Assembly: GCF_030227225.1 (NCBI RefSeq)
Contig: NZ_JASPHQ010000001.1
Location: 247,712 to 311,711 of the forward strand
Length of the DNA stretch: 64,000 nucleotides
Reading direction: 5' to 3'
From: Corynebacterium rhinophilum
GTDB lineage: Bacteria; Actinomycetota; Actinomycetes; Mycobacteriales; Mycobacteriaceae
Shown here: one piece after another, positions 25,203 to 33,790 of the stretch
Layout of the letters: the number at the start of each line of letters is the position of its first letter
Numbering within the stretch: the first letter of the stretch is position 1
Translations under genes and position numbers: made by a program
Notes under the pieces: model-generated
Seen by the model: only the letters and a program-made list of their open reading frames with translations
The model's database searches: none
Told to the model about the DNA's origin: nothing

Positions 25203-26525
25203 ATGGCTCCTCTGATAGCCCCACCGCCAGCGAGCGATGAATCTGCCCCAACGGACGTGGACGTTCCTGGTACTTCACACGAACAGCGCGTTTCCGCTAT
25301 CAAGGCTGCATTCATCGGCACGTTTATTGAGTGGTTCGATTATGCGGCCTATATCTATATGTCCGCGATTATCTCGCGCGTCTTCTTCCCAGAAATGGAA
25401 GGTCGCCGCGCGCTGATTTTGACCTTTGCGCTCTTCGCGCTGTCATTCCTGGTGCGCCCCATCGGCGGAATCGTCTGGGGTCATATTGGTGATAGGCACG
25501 GCCGCATCCACACGTTGACCTATTCCATCGTGCTGATGTCGCTGGCGACCGCCTGCATCGGTCTATTGCCTGGGTATGCCACTATCGGCTTTGCCGCCAC
25601 GCTATTGCTCCTGCTGTGCCGCATGGTGCAAGGCTTTTCCGCCGCCGGTGAATACGCCGGCGCCGCCACGCACCTGGCTGAGATTGCCCCACCTGGAAAA
25701 CGCGGGATTTATGCTGCGGTGGTACCCTCGGCCACCGCATCCGGGCTGCTCTTGGGCTCGCTCATCGCGGCATTTCTTACTGGCGTGCTTGATGATGATG
25801 CCCTGCATTCCTGGGGTTGGCGCGTGCCCTTCCTGGTGGCGCTGCCGCTGGGCTTGTACGGGCTATGGATTCGCCGCCACACGGAGGAATCCACCCGCTT
25901 TGAAAAGCACGCGGAAACCGAGCTTTCGCCCCTGCGTCAGGTGCTGAAATACCCCAAGGCCCTGGCCATTGCCTTTGCCGGCGCGGTGCTCAACGCGATT
26001 GGCTTCTACGTCATCTTGACCTACCTGCCTACCTATCTTTCGGAGGAGCTGGGCATGGCAGAAACCCCGGCGTTTATTGCTTCCTCGGTGGCTTCCGCGT
26101 TCTACGTGGGCTTCGCGCTATTGACAGGCCTGCTGTCCGATCGCCTTGGCCGGCGCACCACCATGCTGTGCGCCGCGCTCTTTATGGGCCTTGCCATCAT
26201 TCCGGCATTCATGCTTCTCGATGGCGCAGGCATCCTGCTTGTCATCATCATTCAGGTGTGCCTGGGTGGGGTGCTGGCGCTTAACGATGGCGTCTTGCCC
26301 TCCTTCCTTTCCGAGCAGTTCCCCACGCACGTGCGCCTGTCTGGTTTCGCGTTGACGTTTAATACGGCCAATGCCATCTTCGGTGGCACCGCCCCGATGA
26401 TCGCGACGTGGCTGATTGATACCACCGGAAATAAACTCGCCCCAGCCTTTTACCTTGTGACCGCTGCAATCGTGACGGGTACCGCCGTGCTCTTCGCGCC
26501 GCGCAAGAACGACTTGGTGGCATAG
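25203..26525 (+). CDS. MFS proton symporter, ProP/metabolite:H+ symporter type (osmoprotectant carrier)
   Basis: 440 residues from ATG 25203 (MAPLIAPPPASDES), chosen because GAGGTGAGGAGC lies directly upstream; the frame is open to 25038 but that stretch has no homology-like character. Twelve membrane segments are visible. Family motifs include 'FIGTFIEWFDYAAYIYMSA', 'RPIGGIVWGHIGDRHGRIHTL', 'RMVQGFSAAGEYAGAATHLAE' and 'LSDRLGRRTTML'. ProP-type carriers import proline, betaine or ectoine with protons under hyperosmotic stress. The OpuC-type importer directly downstream supports an osmolyte substrate, though other MHS members carry dicarboxylates. It is bracketed by two copies of a 189-bp repeat. 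Confidence 0.85.
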   Translation: MAPLIAPPPASDESAPTDVDVPGTSHEQRVSAIKAAFIGTFIEWFDYAAYIYMSAIISRVFFPEMEGRRALILTFALFALSFLVRPIGGIVWGHIGDRHGRIHTLTYSIVLMSLATACIGLLPGYATIGFAATLLLLLCRMVQGFSAAGEYAGAATHLAEIAPPGKRGIYAAVVPSATASGLLLGSLIAAFLTGVLDDDALHSWGWRVPFLVALPLGLYGLWIRRHTEESTRFEKHAETELSPLRQVLKYPKALAIAFAGAVLNAIGFYVILTYLPTYLSEELGMAETPAFIASSVASAFYVGFALLTGLLSDRLGRRTTMLCAALFMGLAIIPAFMLLDGAGILLVIIIQVCLGGVLALNDGVLPSFLSEQFPTHVRLSGFALTFNTANAIFGGTAPMIATWLIDTTGNKLAPAFYLVTAAIVTGTAVLFAPRKNDLVA

Positions 26526-26528
26526 CCC

Positions 26529-26550
26529 GCATAACCCGTGCGGGTTATGC
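26529..26550 (+). terminator. Hairpin after proP-like gene
   Basis: GCATAACCCG, loop TG, CGGGTTATGC: a perfect 10-bp stem three bases after the stop. There is no T-run, so termination efficiency is uncertain. Confidence 0.5.
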
Positions 26551-26559
26551 CTGTGGAAC

Positions 26560-26710
26560 TAGTAAAACGCCAGCGGCACCCGGTTCCTTTCGGTTCCGAG
26601 TGCCGCTGACGTCTCTCTCTACAAGGGTGTTTCCATGTATCGGTTTGCACCGCCCTCTGGAAACTGAGGGGTTCTCTCTATCTCTCTCGTATGCGCTCTC
26701 TCAAACGCAT
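26560..26710 (-). ncRNA. Putative small RNA, copy 2
   Basis: Same elements as copy 1, with the first stem-loop at 26710-26691, the CATACTT box at 26725-26719 and the 3-prime hairpin at 26608-26571 followed by GCGTTTTAC. The single mismatch between copies lies upstream of the box, in the possible promoter spacer. It sits between convergent ends of the ProP-like gene and the OpuC operon, a place where neither neighbour needs a leader, which supports an independent transcript. Confidence 0.5.
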
Positions 26711-26752
26711 GATTTAAGTATGGGGCATATGGCTGGAACAGCCATGGAATCT
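26564..26752. repeat. 189-bp direct repeat, right copy
   Basis: Second copy of 24819-25007. The following 70 bp to the OpuC binding-protein stop contain a short hairpin (CTCTGG/CCAGAG near 26802-26821). Confidence 0.95.
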
Positions 26753-26823
26753 ATCTGATAGGTCGCTGAAAATTACTGAAAGTTTTCTGTATATCCATTT
26801 GCTCTGGTAGAGCGGCCAGAGGA

Positions 26824-27780
26824 TTATCCTTCTAGCAGCCCTTCATCGATGAGGAAATCCTGTGCCACGGCGGTATAGTCCTCACCGTCGACGTCCACGC
26901 GGGCATTGAGCTCTTGCATCTTTTCATCCGTCAGGAGTTCCGAGAGGGGAGCGAAGAGATCTTTGATCTCTGGGTATTCCTCCAAGACCTCGGTGCGCAC
27001 AACCGGGGCGAGGTTGTACTTGGGGAAGAAGAGCTCAGGATCCTCCAGCACGGTGAGGTTCAGGGATTTAATGCGGCCATCGGTGGCAAAGATCGAACCG
27101 AAGGTGCACTCGCCCTTATTCAAGGCGGCATAGACGGCGCCGGAATCCATGATCCGGATGCGGTCGCGCGGTGGTTGTTCAACGCCATAGCTATCCAACA
27201 TGGTAAGCAGGCCGTCATTGCGGGCCAAGAACTCGCTATCGGTGCAATAGGTCTGTTCGTTGGCGGGAATACCCTTAATATCTGCTAGCGATTCGAGGCC
27301 GTATTTTGCGTGGGACTGCGCGCTAATGGCTAGCGCGTACGTATTATTCATCGGCGCTGGGGGCAGCCAGGTAAGTCCGTGGTCCTTATCGGCTTCTTTT
27401 ACCGCCTCGTATTGTTCTTGCGAGCCGGGGACCGGATCGGCATTGCCCAGGTAAGTAATCCAGGCGGTGCCGGTGTATTCAAACATGGAGTCCATATCGC
27501 CGACCTCTAGCGCTTGGCGCGTCGAGGTAGAGCCGGGGATATTGGTCAAGTCCTTTACGTTGGCACCTGCAGATTCCAAGAGGATCGCGCCAATCTTGCC
27601 CAAGATGACCTGCTCGGTGAAGTTCTTGGAACCGATGGAAATATTGGCGCCGTCGAGGTCAATTTCGGCCAGGTCACCCTTTAATTCCCCACTCGGGATG
27701 AGGCCACCGGCGGTGCCGAGGCCGCACCCGGCGAGGAAGAACGTGCTTGCGGCGGCAAGCGTTGCGAGGACGCGTTTCAT
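26824..27780 (-). CDS. Glycine betaine/choline ABC importer binding lipoprotein (OpuCC/OsmX type)
   Basis: 318 residues. Lipoprotein signal 'MKRVLATLAAASTFFLAGC' with Cys19. The OpuAC-type fold is recognisable: 'ISIGSKNFTEQVILGKIGAI', 'GSTSTRQALEVGDMDSMFEYTG', 'MNNTYALAIS' and 'FGSIFATDGRIKSLNLTVLEDP'. It binds quaternary-amine osmolytes outside the membrane. It is the last gene of the four-gene minus-strand operon, its start overlapping the upstream permease stop by four bases. The order permease-ATPase-permease-binding protein is that of B. subtilis OpuB/OpuC. Ligand within this class is not determined. Confidence 0.92.
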   Translation of the reverse strand: MKRVLATLAAASTFFLAGCGLGTAGGLIPSGELKGDLAEIDLDGANISIGSKNFTEQVILGKIGAILLESAGANVKDLTNIPGSTSTRQALEVGDMDSMFEYTGTAWITYLGNADPVPGSQEQYEAVKEADKDHGLTWLPPAPMNNTYALAISAQSHAKYGLESLADIKGIPANEQTYCTDSEFLARNDGLLTMLDSYGVEQPPRDRIRIMDSGAVYAALNKGECTFGSIFATDGRIKSLNLTVLEDPELFFPKYNLAPVVRTEVLEEYPEIKDLFAPLSELLTDEKMQELNARVDVDGEDYTAVAQDFLIDEGLLEG

Positions 27781-28529
27781 TTGATCATTCCCTTCGGGGC
27801 GAAGACAACCTCAAGAACGCGGCCCACCCATTCGACCGCTAAGGCTAAGGATGCGATGAGGACCGCGCCGGAGATGAGAATAGGGTTGCGGTAGAGGGTG
27901 ATTCCGGTGGTAATCAGCCCGCCGAGGCCGCCGGCATCAATAAAGGTGGCGAAGGCACCAGCGCCGACCAAAAGCACCAGGGAGGTGCGGATACCGGTCA
28001 TGATGACCGGCAGGGCCATAGGCAGCTCGACCTTGGTGAGCACCTGGAATGGCGACATGCTGAGGCCGTAGGCGGCCTCAACAAGCTGCTTATCCACACC
28101 CCGCAAGCCCGCAATCACGTTGGCGAGTACCGGCAAGAAGGCATAGAACCAGAGGCCGAGGATGGCCACCGGTTCGCCAAAGCCCAGCCAGATGGCCAAT
28201 AAGACGATGACGCCGACGACGGGCGCGGCCTGGCCAATATTCGCGATGCTGGTGATAATCGGCGCCATGAACTTGGTGGACTTACGCGTTAACACGATGC
28301 CCAGGGGAACGGCCGTGGCGATGACCAACAACGCGGAGATGACCACGAGAACCAAGTGCTCGCGGGTCATGGTGAGTACGGAGCTAATCTGCAAGGTGCG
28401 CTCTTCGATATCATCCAGCTCGGCCGTGGCGTGCCAGATGAGCCAACCGCCCACCGTGAGTACGACCAGGATGGGGATGCCGATGATAAGGAGGCGGTCT
28501 TCACCGGTGAGGCGCTTAAATTTCTCCAC
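27777..28529 (-). CDS. Betaine ABC importer permease (OpuCD type)
   Basis: 250 residues from GTG 28529 (VEKFKRLTGEDRLL). The frame is open to ATG 28550, but AAGGAGGTGG lies in between at ideal spacing for the GTG, so the later start is chosen. Six membrane segments; the family loop is 'KQLVEAAYGLSMSPFQVLTKVELPMALPVIMTGIR'. 'AAPVVGVIVLLAIWLGFGEPVA' and 'GAGAFATFIDAGGLGGLI' are typical. It overlaps both neighbours (14 bp with the ATPase gene, 4 bp with the binding protein), so the operon is translationally coupled. It forms the membrane path with the other permease. Confidence 0.92.
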   Translation of the reverse strand: MEKFKRLTGEDRLLIIGIPILVVLTVGGWLIWHATAELDDIEERTLQISSVLTMTREHLVLVVISALLVIATAVPLGIVLTRKSTKFMAPIITSIANIGQAAPVVGVIVLLAIWLGFGEPVAILGLWFYAFLPVLANVIAGLRGVDKQLVEAAYGLSMSPFQVLTKVELPMALPVIMTGIRTSLVLLVGAGAFATFIDAGGLGGLITTGITLYRNPILISGAVLIASLALAVEWVGRVLEVVFAPKGMIK

Positions 28530-29730
28530 CGGAATCCACCTCCTTGTCATCTAAAGCTTCTTGAGCCGCGGCGTTCATCTGCTGGATATAATCCGTGACC
28601 GTTTCGTAGTACAAAACGCCGACGAATTCACCACGGCGGGTAACAAGCGCGCCGCTGTGGGAGGAAGCAAGCATGGCAGACATGGCATCGCTTAGCGTAG
28701 AGCGCGCATCCACAACGGAGTTGAGCTCGAACTGCGGCTCCGGGATGGTCTCGTAGCGTTCGAGCTGGCGGGCAAAAATCCAGTCGTGGGGATGGCCCTT
28801 GTCATCGACGATGACCACCATTTCTTCGCCGGCCTCACGCAGACGTGCTAGCGCCTTATCGGTGGATTCGCCGATGCGCGCGGTGGCCTGATCCGCAAGT
28901 TCTAGCTCGTCCGCGCGGCGTAAGTTGAGCTGCTTTAAGGCGGAGCCGGAACCGATGAAGTCAGCCACAAAGTCATTCGCTGGCGCGGCAAGGATATTTT
29001 CGGGCGTATCGTACTGGCTGATCTTTCCGCCTGGCTCAAAGATGAGGATGCGGTGGCCCAGCTTGATGGCCTCATCGATATCGTGCGTGACGCAGATGAT
29101 GGTCTTTTTCAGCTCGGATTGGATATTGACTAATTCATCCTGCAGGCGGGTGCGGGTAATGGGGTCTACTGCGCCGAAGGGCTCGTCCATCAAGACCACC
29201 GGCGGATCCGCAGCTAGGCCGCGGGCAACACCGACGCGCTGTTGCTGGCCGCCGGATAGCTCGCTGGGGAAGCGATCGCGGTAGGTGGCAGGATCGAGTC
29301 CCACCATTTCCAAAAGCTCGTCGGTGCGCTGAGAAATCTTATCGGCCTTCCACTTCTTCAGCTTGGGCACCAGGGCGATATTATCCGCAACAGACATGTG
29401 GGGGATGAGCCCGCCGCCTTGGATGACATAGCCAATATCGCGACGCAGCTGCGTGGGGTTTTTCTTGGTGGCGTCCTCGCCATCGATATAAATTGTGCCG
29501 CTGGTTGGCTCCACCAAGCGGTTAATCATCTTCAACGAGGTGGTCTTACCGCAACCCGAAGGCCCGACGAATGCGACCAGCTCGCCCGCCGGAATCTCGA
29601 AGGAAAGATCCTCGACGGCGGGGGAGTCTTGTCCCGAATAGGCCTTGGTGACGTGATTAAAAACGATGCTGGCACCGCTATTGCTCGCGTCCGCAGAGCG
29701 TGTGGATGAAGCGTGCGTTGAATCGGACAT
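28516..29730 (-). CDS. Betaine ABC importer ATPase with CBS domains (OpuCA type)
   Basis: 404 residues. Walker A 'GPSGCGKTT' is at 56-64, signature 'ELSGGQQQRVGVARGLA', Walker B 'VVLMDEPFGAVDPITR' and switch His 'CVTHDIDEAIKLGHR'. The C-terminal 130 residues contain two CBS-type segments ('LREAGEEMVVIVDDKGHPHDWI' and 'MLASSHSGALVTRRGEFVGVLYY') as in OpuCA/ProV, where they sense ionic strength or cyclic dinucleotides. The N-terminus has a 20-residue Ser/Ala-rich extension. It is the second gene of the operon, two bp after the first permease. Confidence 0.94.
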   Translation of the reverse strand: MSDSTHASSTRSADASNSGASIVFNHVTKAYSGQDSPAVEDLSFEIPAGELVAFVGPSGCGKTTSLKMINRLVEPTSGTIYIDGEDATKKNPTQLRRDIGYVIQGGGLIPHMSVADNIALVPKLKKWKADKISQRTDELLEMVGLDPATYRDRFPSELSGGQQQRVGVARGLAADPPVVLMDEPFGAVDPITRTRLQDELVNIQSELKKTIICVTHDIDEAIKLGHRILIFEPGGKISQYDTPENILAAPANDFVADFIGSGSALKQLNLRRADELELADQATARIGESTDKALARLREAGEEMVVIVDDKGHPHDWIFARQLERYETIPEPQFELNSVVDARSTLSDAMSAMLASSHSGALVTRRGEFVGVLYYETVTDYIQQMNAAAQEALDDKEVDSGGEI

Positions 29731-29732
29731 TC

Positions 29733-30368
29733 TTAAATACCTTTCGGGGTGGTCAATTTTTGGATTCCTGCGAGAATCGCATCCACAATGAGCGCAATGA
29801 TGACGACGCCGATGGTGCCCACCAGTGTGAAATTAAGTGCATTGGTGCCGCCGATTTGGCTCAGCCCTGAGTAGATATATCCACCCAGTCCGGGGCCGAG
29901 CGCGTAGGCGGCGATGGCGGCAACACCCATAGACATCTGGGTGGAAACGCGGATGCCGGTCATAATCACCGGCCAGGCCAGCGGCAGCCGGATGCGGAAA
30001 AGGATGGCCGTCGAGCTCATGCCCTGCCCGCGGGCGGATTCGATGACATCGTCGCTGACATTGTGCAAACCGACGATGGCATTGCGCAGGATGGGAAGGA
30101 CGGCATAAAAGACCACGAGGGCAACGGACGGTATGGTGCCGATGCCAAAGAGCGGGATGGCAAGGCCAAGCAGCGCCAGCGAAGGCAAGGTCAGGCCGAT
30201 GGAGGTTAAGGCATTAGCAATAGCCGCACCGCGCGGGCGTTGGGCTACAAAAATGGCAATAATCAACGCGATGACCAAGGCCACGGCAACTGATTGGATG
30301 ACAAGGCTTGCGTGCTGGTAACTGCGGAAGAGGATATCCTGCCAGCGCGCAGCGATAAATTCGTTCAT
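29733..30368 (-). CDS. Betaine ABC importer permease (OpuCB type)
   Basis: 211 residues with five to six membrane segments. 'LPSLALLGLAIPLFGIGTIPSV', 'LRNAIVGLHNVSDDVIESARG' and 'RIRLPLAWPVIMTGIRVSTQM' identify the OpuCB/ProW family, including the loop that docks on the ATPase. It is the first gene of the operon. Its 5-prime untranslated region can fold into a long hairpin (30395-30447). Osmoregulated expression is expected by family but no known operator was recognised. Confidence 0.92.
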   Translation of the reverse strand: MNEFIAARWQDILFRSYQHASLVIQSVAVALVIALIIAIFVAQRPRGAAIANALTSIGLTLPSLALLGLAIPLFGIGTIPSVALVVFYAVLPILRNAIVGLHNVSDDVIESARGQGMSSTAILFRIRLPLAWPVIMTGIRVSTQMSMGVAAIAAYALGPGLGGYIYSGLSQIGGTNALNFTLVGTIGVVIIALIVDAILAGIQKLTTPKGI

Positions 30369-30394
30369 TTCATCACCTAAAAGAAAGAGAATAG

Positions 30395-30447
30395 AGCGCA
30401 GGGAAAATTAAAGGAGAGCACAGACTCTCTGGTCCTTCCTCTGCGCT
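30395..30447 (-). promoter_or_regulatory. Folded leader of the OpuC-type operon
   Basis: On the minus strand AGCGCAG (30447-30441) pairs with CTGCGCT (30401-30395), and inside it AGAGAG (30430-30425) pairs with CTCTCC (30418-30413). It ends 27 bp before the first start codon. It could be an attenuator or protein-binding leader. I recognise no known riboswitch. The rest of the 190-bp gap has no other clear feature. Confidence 0.35.
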
Positions 30448-30558
30448 GATGATGTGCTTCTAGCGTACAAGCTTTTTTCAGCGCGAAACAATAGCTGGAC
30501 AGGTTCGAGACAAAACCGGGGGCAGTGATTACCACGTCATACCGGTCTTATTGGAGGC

Positions 30559-31308
30559 CTAGAAAAACAGCACTTGGCCAATAAGGGCAAGGGCGGCGGT
30601 AATAGCTACCACCGTGACAATGCGGTTAAGGCGCTTGGTATCGATGAAGTGGTTGAGGTAGTTGGCAATGAACAGGCCGATGACCATCAAGGGGCTATAC
30701 GCCGCTGCGGCATAGACCTGCGGCTGGGTGACCTGGCCGCTAAAGCCCAGGATGAAAAGGGACATGACGGTACCGATCACAAAGGTTCCGGCGAGACTTC
30801 CGCGGGTGCGCTGTGGGTCAAAGCGCTTCATAATCAGCGCCATCGGCGGGCCACCGATGGAAGTAGAGGTTCCCAGGAATCCGGAGGTAAGCCCGGCCAG
30901 GACGGTATTGCGCTTGGTGGGCTCGGGGCTCCAGCCGAGGCTGGAGAGGGACATCGCCAAGAGCACCGCGCAGCCGATGAAGATGGAAAGGCCATCGTGC
31001 GAGAGAGAAGCGATCGCCCACGCGCCGGCAAACGAGCCAGGAATGCGGGCTATGACGGATATGCCAACTAGGCGCCATGAGGTTTCGCGGTACGTCCGCG
31101 CCAGCGTATAGATGGAAATGCACAGCGCGAGGAGCAAAATGAGCGTGGGGACTAAATCCGGGCGCAGGAGCGCGATGATGGGGGTGGCGATGGTGCCGAG
31201 CCCAAAGCCGATCGAGCCCTGAGTGATAGTGCCGACCAAAATGAGCACACCAATAAAGATGTAGACCCACGCGTCTGAAGAGATTCCCAAGAACATGATG
31301 GAAGGCAA
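30559..31308 (-). CDS. TauE/SafE (TSUP) family membrane transporter
   Basis: 249 residues with about eight hydrophobic segments. The TSUP signature appears in both halves: 'LVGTITQGSIGFGLGTIATPII' and 'LAGLTSGFLGTSTSIGGPPMALI'. Members move sulfite, sulfonates or organosulfur anions, usually outward. It is a single gene with no sulfur gene beside it, so the substrate is open. Start may be ATG 31308 or the internal ATG (MFLGISSD) four codons later. It ends the minus-strand run that follows the TIGR03089 gene by 16 bp, so the two may be cotranscribed. Confidence 0.85.
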   Translation of the reverse strand: MPSIMFLGISSDAWVYIFIGVLILVGTITQGSIGFGLGTIATPIIALLRPDLVPTLILLLALCISIYTLARTYRETSWRLVGISVIARIPGSFAGAWAIASLSHDGLSIFIGCAVLLAMSLSSLGWSPEPTKRNTVLAGLTSGFLGTSTSIGGPPMALIMKRFDPQRTRGSLAGTFVIGTVMSLFILGFSGQVTQPQVYAAAAYSPLMVIGLFIANYLNHFIDTKRLNRIVTVVAITAALALIGQVLFF

Positions 31309-31324
31309 GTATAGGGCACTTGGC

Positions 31325-31987
31325 CTAGAGCCGGGCGGTTACTTTCTCATTCGCTGCAATTTCATCCAAGCGGGACGCGGGGCAGAGTCCAGCAACGATG
31401 ACGGCGGAGCCGCCGGCCGCTAAGGGCTCGAGGACGGCGCGGGTGAAGGAAGATTTATCGCTCCAACCGGTGGATAGCAGCCGCTCGGCGCCGCCGGGCG
31501 GGGTCACCAATTCCGGCAGGGGTTGGGTTTCACCAAAGTACTGATCTCCATAAAAACGGACGGTGGGGCCGAAGTCAATGGCACCGGTGGGCAGATCCCC
31601 GCCGGATTCGACGATGCCGCGGCCAAAGGGATCATCGCTGATGAGCACGATATCGGCCTGTGGCTGTCGCTCTTGGGCAGCGAGGTAGCGGGAGGGGGAG
31701 GTAAAGACGACATCGGCAAGCGCGGCCGATTCACCGAAATCAAAGGTGGGCCCGGCGGCAAGGGCGCCTAAGGCAATGACGGCGGCCTGCCACGAGGTGG
31801 GCACGTCGATGGCGATGGTGGAATCCGGCTCTAAGTCGAGCTCTTCTTCCAACATATTGGCGATCTTGGCCACCCAGTTATCGAGCGTCTGGGCGGAAAA
31901 ATCCATGCGCGCGCCGGTGGATTCGTTATAAACAGTCAGCCGCGGGGTGGCGGCATCGGCGTTTAAAAGATGGGCGAGTAGTTCCAT
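31325..31987 (-). CDS. TIGR03089-family protein (actinobacterial, AMP-ligase-like fragment)
   Basis: 220 residues. The sequence 'ATPRLTVYNESTGARMDFSAQTLDNWVAK' and 'TSWQAAVIALGALAAGPT' resembles the N-terminal part of acyl-AMP ligases, but the chain lacks the AMP-binding P-loop and C-terminal lid. This matches the conserved actinobacterial family TIGR03089, which is normally found next to lcpA-type genes. No catalytic role is established. It is downstream of and in the same direction as lcpA (25 bp gap), so probably in the same transcript. Confidence 0.8.
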   Translation of the reverse strand: MELLAHLLNADAATPRLTVYNESTGARMDFSAQTLDNWVAKIANMLEEELDLEPDSTIAIDVPTSWQAAVIALGALAAGPTFDFGESAALADVVFTSPSRYLAAQERQPQADIVLISDDPFGRGIVESGGDLPTGAIDFGPTVRFYGDQYFGETQPLPELVTPPGGAERLLSTGWSDKSSFTRAVLEPLAAGGSAVIVAGLCPASRLDEIAANEKVTARL

Positions 31988-32012
31988 ACCCGCCCATCGT
32001 AGGCCAGCCTGC

Positions 32013-33644
32013 TTAGTTCACGCAGCGCGGACCGTGGCCGCCGGCGTCGATTTCAGGCGCGACCTTGTTGGCACCGAAGTCATTGCCCGGTGTTCCTACC
32101 AGGTCGGTATCTTCTTCGGCTGCGGATTCCTCGGCGCTGGCCTCCTCATCGGAAGGGCCCTGGTAATCATCGGTGGCCACGACGAGCAAGGTATTGTCAT
32201 CGAGCTGCGGATTTTCTACCACAGGAAGGCCACCGAGCTTTTCCGCCAGCTTCTTGGCATCTTCGCTCTCCGGGTCTGCGGCCACGACCTGGGACTCGGA
32301 GTAGATACCGGGCTGGGCGTTGGCGGAGCGCTCAACGGTATAGCCGGTGTTTTCCAGCCAGGTGCCAATGCCAGCGGCCAATCCATCGATATTGCCGGCA
32401 TTGAGGACGTGGACCTCGTTATCGGAGTTGATATCGGCATCGTGCTCCGGCGCGTTTTCGGAGTTTTCCTCCTTGTTGGCCGCGTCCTCTTCGGCTTCCT
32501 CGTGCGACATGGCCAGATCCTCCATGAAGCGGTGGACCTCATTGGTATCGATGGTGACGATGGATTCGCCGTAATCGCCGCGGCCATCGATAGAAGTGAC
32601 CGGGATAGTGGTGAAGGTGACATTGCCGCCGGCCAGGCCGGCCAGCTGGGTGACAAAGCCCATGATGTCCCAGCCATCATCGATGACCACGGAGCGCTCC
32701 ACAGCCTTCGCAATCTTGGATAGCTTGGACGGGCTGGTCAGCGTGTCATTATCGAGCACCTTATTGACCAGCGAGGCCATATACGCCTGCTGGCGCACGA
32801 TGCGGTCAAGGTCACCGCGCGGCAGGTTATAGCGCTGGCGCACAAAGGTCAGCGCCTGCGCGCCATCGAGGGTCTGGGTGCCCTTATGGAAATTGGCGCC
32901 GGACATCTCGTCCTCAACATCCTCGTTGAGGCACACCTCGACGCCGCCGACGGCATCAGTAAGCAGCGTAAAGCCCAGCAAGCCCACCTCGGCGTAGTGG
33001 TCAATGGACACGCCGGTCAGGGAGTGCACCATCTTGAGCAGGCCTTCGCGGCCGGCTTCCACGCCGTGCTTTTCGATGTCCTTATCCGAATACGGTTTCT
33101 TTTCGCCCTGCGCCTCCGCCTGGGCGTTTTCCTGCTGGAGCTGTTGCACCTTGTCGTTTTTGTGCGAGGCGTAGACGGCATTGATCTTCATATTGCCGTA
33201 GTCCGGATCGTTGACATAGGTATCGCGCGGAATGGAGACCGCGGTAGCGCGCGAGCCGTCTTCTGGAATGCGCACGAGCATGATGGTGTCGGTATTTTCC
33301 TCGCCCTCGGCAACGCCGGCGTGGAGATCCGCCAGCTCCTTTTCGGAGAGCGGATTGCCCTGGGCATCGGTACGCGAGTCCTTGCCCACGAGCAAGATAT
33401 CGGCGGCGCCGTCCAAGGAAGGATCGGATAAACCATCCTCGCCCAAAGATAGGTCCGAGGCGGAGGACATGCCCGTATCCAGGCGCCCCACCGTGGCATA
33501 GCCCACGCCGGAGACAGCTAGGATGAGGGCAGAAATGACGGCCACGATGGTTTTGGTGGCCGTGGAACCCTTTTGCTTAACCGCGCTAGCGGCAGAGGGC
33601 GCGGGTTGGATATTGCGCGCCCGGCGAGTGTTCTCAGAAGTCAC
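32013..33644 (-). CDS. lcpA: LytR-CpsA-Psr family glycan ligase (LcpA)
   Basis: 543 residues. A cytoplasmic N-terminus of about 30 residues precedes one membrane segment (IVAVISALILAVSGVGYATV). The LCP catalytic domain (about 85-290) shows 'DILLVGKDSRTD', 'TIMLVRIP', 'VSIPRDTYV' and 'FVRQRYNLPRGDLDRIVRQQ', with the arginines and aspartates that bind the polyprenyl pyrophosphate. A LytR_C domain (about 390-500) ends the protein. It attaches arabinogalactan to peptidoglycan on the outer face of the membrane. The divergent wbbL gene makes the linker of the same polymer, as in C. glutamicum, which supports LcpA rather than LcpB. Confidence 0.88.
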   Translation of the reverse strand: MTSENTRRARNIQPAPSAASAVKQKGSTATKTIVAVISALILAVSGVGYATVGRLDTGMSSASDLSLGEDGLSDPSLDGAADILLVGKDSRTDAQGNPLSEKELADLHAGVAEGEENTDTIMLVRIPEDGSRATAVSIPRDTYVNDPDYGNMKINAVYASHKNDKVQQLQQENAQAEAQGEKKPYSDKDIEKHGVEAGREGLLKMVHSLTGVSIDHYAEVGLLGFTLLTDAVGGVEVCLNEDVEDEMSGANFHKGTQTLDGAQALTFVRQRYNLPRGDLDRIVRQQAYMASLVNKVLDNDTLTSPSKLSKIAKAVERSVVIDDGWDIMGFVTQLAGLAGGNVTFTTIPVTSIDGRGDYGESIVTIDTNEVHRFMEDLAMSHEEAEEDAANKEENSENAPEHDADINSDNEVHVLNAGNIDGLAAGIGTWLENTGYTVERSANAQPGIYSESQVVAADPESEDAKKLAEKLGGLPVVENPQLDDNTLLVVATDDYQGPSDEEASAEESAAEEDTDLVGTPGNDFGANKVAPEIDAGGHGPRCVN

Positions 33645-33790
33645 AAGTGAAGGCTTTCTACTTTCCGGGGATCTGGAGATAGTTTAGGGGAGATCTCGCC
33701 GAAATTAGGGATCCGTGACCAGTTTCGCGTGTTTGAAACAGTGTCTGTCTCCTGACGTGGCCTCTGGCATGACTAAGCTTGGGGCCCATT

